A DNA stretch of 12,446 nucleotides from Bacteroidales bacterium (GTDB lineage: Bacteria > Bacteroidota > Bacteroidia > Bacteroidales > JAADJA01). Under the pieces are notes generated by a model. It saw nothing but the letters and a program-made list of their open reading frames with translations. It was not told the origin of the DNA and searched no databases. Position 1 is the first letter of the stretch; every line of letters starts with the position of its first letter. Both the position numbers and the translations under genes were made by a program. Positions 5,590-12,446 of this stretch are shown one piece after another. The DNA lies in the NCBI GenBank assembly GCA_030635465.1, contig DAOVYU010000005.1:1-12446 (forward strand), given 5' to 3'.

Positions 5590-5865
5590 ATGAAGTTTTG
5601 TAAATTTAAAGCCATTATAGTTTTAGCTTGCATCTTGTTTTTTGCAACTGGGTGCAGAATTTTTAAATCTAATAATCCACAAAAGAAGGCAGAAAAACAG
5701 CAGAATAAAGAGCTCAAAAAAGCTGAAAAAGGTCATGAAAAAGGTGTAAATCGGCAATATGATATACAATCGAAGCATACCAAGAAAAGAATGAAGAAGA
5801 ATTTAAAGAAAGCCAAAAAAAGGAATAAAACGAAAAAAAGCAAATCAAAATGGAACTGCACATAG
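5590..5865 (+). CDS. Small lysine-rich lipoprotein, function unknown
   Basis: A 91-residue protein with an N-terminal hydrophobic segment ending FFATGC, so C22 is the probable lipidation site. The mature part is extremely basic: about one residue in three is lysine, most strongly in the last 30 residues (KKRMKKNLKKAKKRNK). Such a tail could bind membrane surfaces, polyanionic polysaccharide or nucleic acid, but nothing identifies a partner. I chose the ATG at 5590; a TTG 27 bases upstream in the same frame would add nine residues before the signal sequence and is less likely. The stop lies 9 bases before the sensor kinase gene, so the two are probably co-transcribed, which suggests a link to signalling. 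I do not recognise a named family. Confidence 0.75.
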   Translation: MKFCKFKAIIVLACILFFATGCRIFKSNNPQKKAEKQQNKELKKAEKGHEKGVNRQYDIQSKHTKKRMKKNLKKAKKRNKTKKSKSKWNCT

Positions 5866-5874
5866 CAGAAATTC

Positions 5875-8800
5875 ATGAAAAGATTAAAAATACATATTAA
5901 TCACTGTCAATTACTTATCTTCATCGTAATTTCTCTTTTTAATAGTTCCGGATTTACTCAAGAACCCCAAAATGTTAAATTCGATAGATTGTTTTCCGAA
6001 AACATTAAATACGTTAAGGGCCTTTCGCAAAATTGGATTTATGATATTCACCAGGATTCATATGGATATATGTGGTTTGCCACATGGGATGGATTAAACA
6101 AGTTCGATGGTTATTATTTTACTATTTATAATGAAGCAGACGGGTTAAGTGATCATACTATTTATTGTATTCTGGAGGATGACTCAGGGCTGTTGTGGTT
6201 GGGCACAGGCAATGGTTTAAATCGATTCGATAGGAAAACTCAGCAGTTCACTCAATATACGGACTTGCCAGTTGATACCAATAACTTATTCCACAACCGA
6301 ATTTTATCTCTTATCCAATCAAGGGATGGCTATATATGGCTGGGAACAGGAGCCGGATTGATCAGGTTTGATAAAAAAAAGGAAGTCTTCAAGCCTTATC
6401 TTTCAACCAGCCAGGAATATTATAGTCCAAGAAGTAACTATATTCTCAATTTGTTTGAAGATAATAATGGAATTATCTGGGTTGCTACATCCTATGGATT
6501 GGTAATTTTTAATCCGGCAACCGAAAGATCAACTAGATATTATCATATTCCTGGTGATTCAACAAGTATTAGTGACAATAATGTTAGGTGTATTCTTCAG
6601 GAGAAGTCTGGAAATTTTTGGGAAGGCACAAGAATGGGATTGAATTATTACGACACCACTTCGCAGAAAATCAAATATTATTTTAATGATCCAGACGACC
6701 CTTCAAGTATAAGTGGAAACTGGATTACAGTAGTCTATGAGGATCATAGTGGTCAGATCTGGGTAGGAACAGAAGCTGATGGGTTAAATTGGTACGACAG
6801 GCAAAACGATCGATTTATTCGGTATCACAACATTCTGAATGATAAAAAAAGTTTGAGTAACGATCGCGTATATTCAATTCTTGAAGACAGGTCGGGAAAC
6901 CTTTGGGTTGGAACCTATCGTGGGGTGAACAGAATAAATAAATATGCAAATGACTTTGTGCATTGTTTACAAACAACCGATGACAATACCAGTTTAAATA
7001 ACAATATCATCTGGTCATTTACGGAGGATAAAGACGGAAACTTATGGATAGCAACCTCCAGGGGAGTTAATATACAAGATAATAACACAAAGCTCTTTTC
7101 ATATCTGGAGCATAATCCACTGGATAAAAACTCACTAGCAGGAAACGATGTCAGGACGTTATTATATACTCCCGATCTAAATTGTTTTTGGTTTGGTTAC
7201 TGGGGGGCAGGAATCGACAAATACGACCTGGAAACAAAACGGATAACCCATTTTACATTTAATCCCAATAAAAATAGTATTAATGGAGATTATATCAACG
7301 ACCTAATCTCTGACAAAAACGGTATGATTTGGATATCAACAGGCAGGGGTCTAAATCGGCTTAATCCATTTACAGGGCTATTCGAAAACTTTAAACACGA
7401 CCCAAAAGATTTAAATAGCATAAGTAATGATATTACAATTTGTTTATTGGAAGATAGTAGGGGAAATATCTGGGTTGGAACCAATGATGGACTTAACAAG
7501 TATATTAATAAAGAAAACAAATTTATTAGGTATAAGCATAATCCTGATAATGTTAATTCCATAAGTAACAATTCTATTTTTTATATCCACGAAGATAAAT
7601 CTGGAGTTATTTGGGTCGGTACATCAGGGGGTGGGATAAATAAAATAGATACTAATACAGAAATAATTAAATCGTATACTACTGACCAGGGACTTCCTAA
7701 CAATGTTGTGTATGGTATATTGGATGATATTGAAGGGAATATTTGGATCAGTACCAATCTAGGTTTATCTAAACTATACGTAACTAATGAGCAATTTGTT
7801 AATTACGATGTAAAAGATGGTATTCAGAGTAATGAGTTTAATCTTGGGGCAAGTTACAGGTCAAAAGATGGTAAATTGTATTTTGGAGGAATGAACGGTT
7901 TTAATGTTTTTGATCCTTCAAAGATTAAAAATAATCCGAATAAACCGGTAGTTGTTATTTCTGCATTTCGAAAATTTAACGAACTTTTATCTGAAGAATA
8001 TTTCGATGGAGATACCATTCGATTAAATTATGATGATAATTTTTTCTCGTTTGAAATATCTGCACTTGACTATACCAACCCCTCAAAGAATAAGTACCGT
8101 TATATGCTTGAAAAGGTTGACAATGAATGGATTTACACTGATGCCAATAACCGTTTGGCAGAATATAAAAAAGTACAGCCTGGAATTTATACTTTTAAAG
8201 CAAACGGGACAAATAACGATGGTATGTGGGGCGAAAAAGACATTGAATTAACCGTTGTTGTTACCCCCCCCTGGTATGCAACCTGGATTTTTAAGATACT
8301 AATCGCTATTCTGATAATTGCCACTGTTTGGATAATTTTTTATAGGCGATTTAAACGTGTAAGAGATAAACATAGAGTAGAAAAAAAGATGTTAGAGATT
8401 GAAAAGCAAAAATTTGACTTGGAACAAAAAGCACTTCGACTTCAAATGAATCCTCATTTTATTTTCAATTCACTAAATTCGATTCAAAGTTATATCATTA
8501 CTCAAAACACAGACAAAGCGGTTCAATATCTTGCGAAGTTTTCACAATTAATGAGGCTTATATTGGCAAATTCATCATATAAGTATATTTCATTAAAAGA
8601 GGAGGTTAGGTCCATTCAGTATTATCTGGACCTGGAAAAACTAAGATTTGAAAATAAATTTAGTTATACACTTAAAGTAGATAAAAACATTGATCAGGAG
8701 TTTATTCAGATTCCGCCAATGATTGTTCAGCCATATATTGAAAATGCCATTATTCATGGATTACTTCACAAGTCAACAAAAGGCAGGCTTGAGATAGGCT

Positions 8801-9054
8801 TTAAATTAAAAAATGAGAGTGTAATCTGTACAGTATTAGATAATGGAGTTGGTAGAGTAAGATCAGGTGAGATTGATAAAGATTCTGGGATTAAAAGAAA
8901 GTCAAGGGGAATGCTCATTACTAAGGCCAGGCTTGAGATCTTAAACCGGCAAAGCGATGATCAGTTTTCGGTTTTGATAGATGATTTAAAAGATGCAAAA
9001 GGTGTTGCAAAAGGAACAAGGGTAACATTGAATATACATTATAAAGAGGATTAA
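5875..9054 (+). CDS. Propeller-type sensor histidine kinase of the LytS family
   Basis: Membrane sensor that should detect a periplasmic signal and phosphorylate a LytTR regulator. Its 1059 residues start with a signal peptide (about 1-29). Fourteen WxGT-type motifs follow between residues 67 and about 672 (for example LWLGTGNGLNRFD, IWVGTNDGLNKY), which fits two seven-bladed propellers. A Y_Y_Y immunoglobulin-like domain lies at about 715-798, one membrane span at 804-823, a helical linker at 824-858, then the kinase. NPHFIFNSLNSIQ holds the phospho-accepting H861. The N box is E956-N957-A958 to H961, and DNGVG at 989-993 is the ATP-binding G box. Unlike many Bacteroidota hybrid sensors it has no receiver or DNA-binding domain of its own, so it needs the regulator at 9165. 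The preceding small lipoprotein gene ends 9 bases upstream. A run of eight Cs (8264-8271) just before the membrane span is noted separately. The ligand is unknown; relatives often sense sugars. Confidence 0.93.
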   Translation: MKRLKIHINHCQLLIFIVISLFNSSGFTQEPQNVKFDRLFSENIKYVKGLSQNWIYDIHQDSYGYMWFATWDGLNKFDGYYFTIYNEADGLSDHTIYCILEDDSGLLWLGTGNGLNRFDRKTQQFTQYTDLPVDTNNLFHNRILSLIQSRDGYIWLGTGAGLIRFDKKKEVFKPYLSTSQEYYSPRSNYILNLFEDNNGIIWVATSYGLVIFNPATERSTRYYHIPGDSTSISDNNVRCILQEKSGNFWEGTRMGLNYYDTTSQKIKYYFNDPDDPSSISGNWITVVYEDHSGQIWVGTEADGLNWYDRQNDRFIRYHNILNDKKSLSNDRVYSILEDRSGNLWVGTYRGVNRINKYANDFVHCLQTTDDNTSLNNNIIWSFTEDKDGNLWIATSRGVNIQDNNTKLFSYLEHNPLDKNSLAGNDVRTLLYTPDLNCFWFGYWGAGIDKYDLETKRITHFTFNPNKNSINGDYINDLISDKNGMIWISTGRGLNRLNPFTGLFENFKHDPKDLNSISNDITICLLEDSRGNIWVGTNDGLNKYINKENKFIRYKHNPDNVNSISNNSIFYIHEDKSGVIWVGTSGGGINKIDTNTEIIKSYTTDQGLPNNVVYGILDDIEGNIWISTNLGLSKLYVTNEQFVNYDVKDGIQSNEFNLGASYRSKDGKLYFGGMNGFNVFDPSKIKNNPNKPVVVISAFRKFNELLSEEYFDGDTIRLNYDDNFFSFEISALDYTNPSKNKYRYMLEKVDNEWIYTDANNRLAEYKKVQPGIYTFKANGTNNDGMWGEKDIELTVVVTPPWYATWIFKILIAILIIATVWIIFYRRFKRVRDKHRVEKKMLEIEKQKFDLEQKALRLQMNPHFIFNSLNSIQSYIITQNTDKAVQYLAKFSQLMRLILANSSYKYISLKEEVRSIQYYLDLEKLRFENKFSYTLKVDKNIDQEFIQIPPMIVQPYIENAIIHGLLHKSTKGRLEIGFKLKNESVICTVLDNGVGRVRSGEIDKDSGIKRKSRGMLITKARLEILNRQSDDQFSVLIDDLKDAKGVAKGTRVTLNIHYKED

Positions 9055-9164
9055 CAATTTTTGAGTCCAGTTTTGATAGTCAACTGATTACAAGAGCGTA
9101 AAAAGTTTTGTATGAATCAGTTTATAATGCTACTGGCTAGGCTCAATATCATAATAAAAGGAAT

Positions 9165-9914
9165 ATGTTAAGAGCTGTAATCGTTGAAGATGAATTACGG
9201 TCCAGGGAAACTTTATCCGGACTATTAAAACTTTATTGCAAAAACCTGGAAGTGGTTGGCATGGCAGAAAATGTACATGAGGGTAAAAAAGTTATCCAGC
9301 AGAAAAATCCGGATGTTGTTTTTCTGGATATTCAAATGCCCGATGGCAGTGGTTTCAAGTTGCTTGAACAAATTGAAAAGATTGAATTTGATGTAATTTT
9401 TACAACTGCATATGATCAATTTGCCATAAAAGCCATTAGGTATAGTGCCCTGGATTATTTGTTAAAACCTATTTTTCCTGATGATCTGGTAAATGCTGTG
9501 AATAAAGCAGAGAAAAATAAACGAAGCCAAAAATCAAATAGTAATATAAAGGTTTTGCTCGAGAACATAAACCGGCCCGCAGCAGAACCTCCTAAAATTA
9601 TTTTATCCACATCTGAAAAAATCAACATTGTTAAAGTTGATGAAATTGTGAGGTGCGAATCAGATAATTATTATACAATGTTTTACTTTACAAACGAAAA
9701 AAAACTTCTAATATCAAAAACCCTAAAAGAGCAAGAAGAATTACTGAGTGAATATAATTTTATTCGACCACACAAGTCTCATCTGGTCAATGTAAAATAC
9801 ATTAAAAGCTATTTAAAAACAGATGGCGGTGTAATATTGATGGAAGATGGCAGCAAAGTCCCCGTTTCCAGGCGCAAAAAAGAACATATCATGGAAATAA
9901 TAAATAATTTATAA
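9165..9914 (+). CDS. LytTR-family response regulator
   Basis: Transcription factor switched by phosphorylation and the likely partner of the LytS-type kinase just upstream (110 bases away, same strand). The receiver domain (about 1-120) has acidic residues E8 and D9, phospho-acceptor D55 in VVFLDIQMPDGSG, T80 in FTTAYDQFA and K101 in YLLKP, all as expected. A linker of about 25 residues leads to a LytTR DNA-binding domain (about 145-249). Its core includes IVRCESDNYYTMFYF, FIRPHKSHLVNVKYI and VPVSRRKKEHI. LytTR domains bind pairs of short direct repeats one DNA face apart; such a pair lies immediately after this gene (9972-10006). The length of 249 is normal. The intergenic bases before it show no good promoter, so it is probably transcribed with the kinase. 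Confidence 0.95.
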   Translation: MLRAVIVEDELRSRETLSGLLKLYCKNLEVVGMAENVHEGKKVIQQKNPDVVFLDIQMPDGSGFKLLEQIEKIEFDVIFTTAYDQFAIKAIRYSALDYLLKPIFPDDLVNAVNKAEKNKRSQKSNSNIKVLLENINRPAAEPPKIILSTSEKINIVKVDEIVRCESDNYYTMFYFTNEKKLLISKTLKEQEELLSEYNFIRPHKSHLVNVKYIKSYLKTDGGVILMEDGSKVPVSRRKKEHIMEIINNL

Positions 9915-9971
9915 ATAGTCGCTCCTCCCACATTTAACTGTAAATTATTGCGATACCAACATAATTCATTT

Positions 9972-10006
9972 ACCGAAAACTGATTCAATTCAACCGAAAA
10001 CTGATT
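9972..10006 (+). promoter_or_regulatory. Predicted LytTR operator: 14-bp direct repeat with 21-bp period
   Basis: ACCGAAAACTGATT occurs exactly at 9972-9985 and again at 9993-10006. The start-to-start distance of 21 bases is two helical turns. Known LytTR sites have this form: the BtsR (YehT) site is two ACC(G/A)CT(C/T)A octamers separated by 13 bases, the same 21-base period and the same ACCG start. The second repeat ends two bases before the -33 element of the next gene, a normal place for an activator. The regulator at 9165 is the obvious candidate to bind it. Confidence 0.7.
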
Positions 10007-10008
10007 TT

Positions 10009-10041
10009 TTTGATGAAAAATAATATTTTATAGTATATTTA
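10009..10041 (+). promoter_or_regulatory. Predicted promoter of the small membrane-anchored protein gene
   Basis: TTTG (10009-10012), 21 bases, then TATATTTA (10034-10041), which fits the Bacteroidota pattern except for the last base of the -7 element. The predicted transcript would have a leader of roughly 30 bases. The imperfect -7 and the adjacent direct repeat suit a promoter that needs an activator. Confidence 0.5.
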
Positions 10042-10079
10042 CCCACTCTTTGGTGTAATATTAAATAATAAGATATTAA

Positions 10080-10523
10080 ATGGAAGAATTATTACCTTTA
10101 ATAATTGGCATTGTTTGGCTGATATATACAATCTATAATAAAGGTAAAAAGAAAGAGGCTAGAAAACGTCATTCTGAGGATAGTGAGGAAAAGACCCCCT
10201 CCTCTATTTTAGAGCAGATATTTACCAGAAATGAATCTTTTAAGCCGCAATCTTACGACGTTTATGATGAATCAGAAGATAGCCAGCGTGTTGAAGAATA
10301 TGTGGAGGTTGCCCAAAAACAAGAAGAAGAAACCAGGCCATTTTTAAACAAGGAATTGGCTGATTTTGTACATGAAGGCCAGGTAGCAATAACACCTTCA
10401 GACGCCTATTTGATGGAACAAAATACAGATAAGGAAGATCAGGCTGAAAAGCTAGATTTTGATTTACGAAAGGCAATCATTTTTTCGGAGATATTAAACG
10501 CTCCTTACATTGGTTATAAATAA
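10080..10523 (+). CDS. Small membrane-anchored protein with acidic tail, conserved in Bacteroidota
   Basis: A 147-residue protein of unknown function. One hydrophobic helix (about 3-19) is followed by a basic stretch (KGKKKEARKR), which by the positive-inside rule places the rest in the cytoplasm. Residues of about 32-125 are acidic, rich in Glu and Gln and probably disordered. The C-terminal segment FDLRKAIIFSEILNAPYIGY (127-146) is the best-ordered part and, from memory, recurs in uncharacterised Bacteroidota proteins. The start ATG fits the membrane helix at residue 3. The gene lies behind the predicted LytTR operator and ends 111 bases before the TonB-dependent receptor gene, so it may be the first target of the two-component system. 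Confidence 0.75.
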   Translation: MEELLPLIIGIVWLIYTIYNKGKKKEARKRHSEDSEEKTPSSILEQIFTRNESFKPQSYDVYDESEDSQRVEEYVEVAQKQEEETRPFLNKELADFVHEGQVAITPSDAYLMEQNTDKEDQAEKLDFDLRKAIIFSEILNAPYIGYK

Positions 10524-10554
10524 GCACTAAATTGGGGTTTAGGGCTAAAAAAAT

Positions 10555-10587
10555 TTTGGACATTACATTTTTTTATTATTAACTTTA
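10555..10587 (+). promoter_or_regulatory. Predicted promoter of the TonB-dependent receptor gene
   Basis: TTTG (10555-10558), 21 bases, then TAACTTTA (10580-10587). The spacing and the A in place of the last G are the same as in the promoter at 10009-10041. The receptor ATG is 47 bases further on. No copy of the ACCGAAAACTGATT repeat is found here, so the receptor may have a separate basal promoter, or be read from the upstream one. Confidence 0.45.
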
Positions 10588-10634
10588 CCCCCGTTTTGAA
10601 GCACAGTGCATAATCTGACATAAAATTATATGGT

Positions 10635-12446
10635 ATGTTAAGAAATTTACTATTAACAATAGGGCTGGTTGTAGCCGCGAATTTGTTAGTCTTTTCACAA
10701 CAGGGTACTCTTAAAGGAAAAATTATTGATAAAGATACCCAGGAACCCCTTCCTTTTGCGAACATTGTTATTGAGTTGGGGGGTGCCAATAAGGGGGGAA
10801 CCCAATCAGATTTTGATGGAAACTACACCATCAAACCGATTCCTCCCGGAACATATGATTTAAGGGCCACATATGTTGGTTACAATACAATTCTTTTAAA
10901 GGGTGTTATTATTAATCCAGATGCCATCCGGTTTATTGATGTTGAGATGGAGTCAACTGCCGAACAGTTGCCTGAAATTGTGATATCTGATTATAGAATA
11001 CCTCTAATAAATCCGGATGAGACAGTTTCCGGAGGAAGTGTTACTGCAGAAGAAATTCAAAAAATGCCTAACAGGAATGCAAATGCAATTGCTACAACGA
11101 TAGGTGGAGTATTTTCTGAAGATGGAGAAAGGGGAAATGTAAGAGGTGCCAGGCAAGATCAAACAATTATGTATATTGATGGTATCAGGGTGCTTGGTTC
11201 ATCAGCTCTTCCTGAGTCAGCTATTGAACAGGTCTCAGTATATTTGGGCGGTTTACCGGCTCAATATGGTGATGCCCGAGGCGGTATTATTAATGTAACC
11301 ACAAAAGGACCTTCAGGAACTTTTGGTGCTGGATTTCAGCTTGAACAATCAGTTGATGGATATGGACACAGTAGGTTAGGATTTAACCTCATGGGGCCTA
11401 TAATTAAAGGGAAGAGCCAGACCGGAACATCCCTGCTGGGGTTCTTTATATCGGGTGATGCCTTTTATAACGAAGACTCCAGGCCCACAGCTAATGGTGT
11501 ATGGGTTGCAGATGATAACACCTTGAATAGCATCAGGGCAAACCCCCTGATCCCTTCTGGGCAAGAAGGTGCTACATATAGTAAAGGCGAATTTACAAGA
11601 AGTGAAAATTTGTATAATTCCAAGATTAATAAGAATATGTCCAGGTATGGTATAAATTTATCTGGAAAATTTGATTTAAAGCCCAGCAGAACTACAAACT
11701 TGACAATTGGTGGTCAGTTTAACTATGCCGATGGCCAAAATTATCAAAATGGATTTTTTAGTCAAACCATGTATAATTATGATAAAAACATATTTTTCTT
11801 AGATCAAACATGGAGAGTTTTTGGCCGCTTTACACAGCGCTTTGCCAATGATATCGAAAGCTCCTCTTTTGTTAAAAACATCTATTACAGCATCCAGTTT
11901 GACTATTCTGAAAGAAAAACACGCACCATGGATCCGGATCACAATGAGGATCTCTTTAAATATGGATATTTAGGTGATTATACCACTTATAAGATTCCTA
12001 CGTATGCACTGGTTGACGAAATCACAATAAACAATAATGTTTATGAGAATGTTTGGGTATTAGATAGTTGGGATTTTGATACAGCCTATGTATTTGATGC
12101 CAGCAATGATAATCCTTACGTTGCAAGATATACGGAGCAAATTTATGAGCTATTCCCTGTAAACTGGGAAGTACCCTATCCTTTCGGCCAAACAGGTAAC
12201 TGGAGTAATTCCGACCAGTTACAATTAAGAGGCGGGCTGTTAAATGGTCAAATGCCTAGTAGATTTTATGGAATGTATAACGCCCCAGGATCAAACCAGG
12301 ACCGAATGAGGAAAAGTGATGACGCCCAGATATCTTTAAATGTATCGGCTGCAGCTGACCTTGGGAATCATGAAATAAAATTTGGATTTTTGTATGATCA
12401 GCGAACAGAAAGATATTTGAGTTATGACGCTCCTGAATTATGGACA
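10635..12446 (+). CDS. TonB-dependent outer-membrane receptor (3' end outside window)
   Basis: Outer-membrane channel that imports a ligand using TonB energy. The 604 visible codons are open to the window end. A signal peptide (about 1-20, ending LLVFSQ) is followed by a carboxypeptidase-regulatory-like domain (about 24-110; GTLKGKIIDKDTQEPLPFANI, then SDFDGNYTIKPIPPGTYDL and YVGY). The plug domain lies at about 133-228, with QTIMYIDGIRV, IEQVSVYLGGLPAQYGDARGG and IINVTTKGPSG. Alternating strands of the barrel begin after that. The plug lacks the typical SusC signature and no SusD gene is visible, so a polysaccharide role cannot be assumed. An ATG 5 bases upstream runs into a stop after three codons, so 10635 is the start. 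Two runs of six Gs (10778-10783, 10793-10798) lie early in the gene. The substrate is not readable from the sequence. Confidence 0.93.
   Translation, partial: MLRNLLLTIGLVVAANLLVFSQQGTLKGKIIDKDTQEPLPFANIVIELGGANKGGTQSDFDGNYTIKPIPPGTYDLRATYVGYNTILLKGVIINPDAIRFIDVEMESTAEQLPEIVISDYRIPLINPDETVSGGSVTAEEIQKMPNRNANAIATTIGGVFSEDGERGNVRGARQDQTIMYIDGIRVLGSSALPESAIEQVSVYLGGLPAQYGDARGGIINVTTKGPSGTFGAGFQLEQSVDGYGHSRLGFNLMGPIIKGKSQTGTSLLGFFISGDAFYNEDSRPTANGVWVADDNTLNSIRANPLIPSGQEGATYSKGEFTRSENLYNSKINKNMSRYGINLSGKFDLKPSRTTNLTIGGQFNYADGQNYQNGFFSQTMYNYDKNIFFLDQTWRVFGRFTQRFANDIESSSFVKNIYYSIQFDYSERKTRTMDPDHNEDLFKYGYLGDYTTYKIPTYALVDEITINNNVYENVWVLDSWDFDTAYVFDASNDNPYVARYTEQIYELFPVNWEVPYPFGQTGNWSNSDQLQLRGGLLNGQMPSRFYGMYNAPGSNQDRMRKSDDAQISLNVSAAADLGNHEIKFGFLYDQRTERYLSYDAPELWT

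Noticed and set aside
9072..9110. Promoter for the LytTR regulator (TTTG ... AAGTTTTG)
   Set aside because: The spacer would be 27 bases and the -7 lacks the leading T; co-transcription with the kinase is simpler.
10630..10641. Upstream ATG for the TonB-dependent receptor
   Set aside because: It reads three codons (ATG GTA TGT) and then TAA, in a different frame from the receptor.
10240..10789. Minus-strand open frames across the 10080 gene and the receptor start
   Set aside because: They overlap well-supported plus-strand genes with recognisable domains and show no motif of their own.
1..12446. tRNA or rRNA genes, CRISPR arrays, insertion sequences, integrase or attachment sites, toxin or phage-defence genes
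   Set aside because: I looked on both strands and saw no tRNA-like cloverleaf, no spaced repeat array, no transposase motif and no defence-system domain.

Overview
The window looks like a chromosomal segment of a Bacteroidota bacterium, probably Bacteroidales or a related marine or sediment lineage. It is AT-rich, and its genes lack clear Shine-Dalgarno sequences. Several intergenic regions carry the Bacteroidota housekeeping promoter pattern (TTTG, about 21 bp, TAnnTTTG-like). The gene content also fits: a two-component-propeller LytS-type kinase with a LytTR regulator, a TonB-dependent receptor with a carboxypeptidase-regulatory-like N-terminus, and small lipoproteins. The genus cannot be fixed from sequence alone.

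Left part (1-4103), mostly housekeeping. On the minus strand are a secreted cyclophilin-type peptidyl-prolyl isomerase (cut by the window edge) and thymidine kinase (tdk). On the plus strand are a conserved acidic protein of unknown function, a secreted M28-family zinc peptidase 5 bases behind it, and rsmI, the 16S rRNA C1402 2'-O-methyltransferase.

Middle (4104-5562). The 310-base gap after rsmI is not empty. It holds two GTTCG/CGAAC-type palindromes, a very good sigma-54 (-24/-12) promoter, a 15-codon ORF, and a textbook intrinsic terminator. Together these predict a free-standing transcript of about 136 nt, either a small RNA or a micropeptide mRNA. This is the best candidate here for an undescribed element. 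Next come an orphan umuD (self-cleaving S24 family, no umuC beside it) and, convergent with it, a lipoprotein that looks like a Rieske fold without its iron-sulfur ligands.

Right part (5563-12446), a sensing and uptake locus. A small lysine-rich lipoprotein lies 9 bases before a 1059-residue sensor kinase. The kinase has a signal peptide, 14 propeller motifs (probably two seven-bladed propellers), a Y_Y_Y domain, one membrane span and a LytS-type histidine kinase module. Its probable partner, a LytTR response regulator, follows. Immediately downstream of the regulator gene is an exact 14-bp direct repeat (ACCGAAAACTGATT) with a 21-bp period, the geometry of known LytTR-family operators. It sits directly against the promoter of a small membrane-anchored protein, which is followed by a TonB-dependent receptor that runs off the window. 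The simplest model is that the kinase senses an extracytoplasmic signal, the regulator binds the repeat, and the downstream membrane-protein and receptor genes are switched on.
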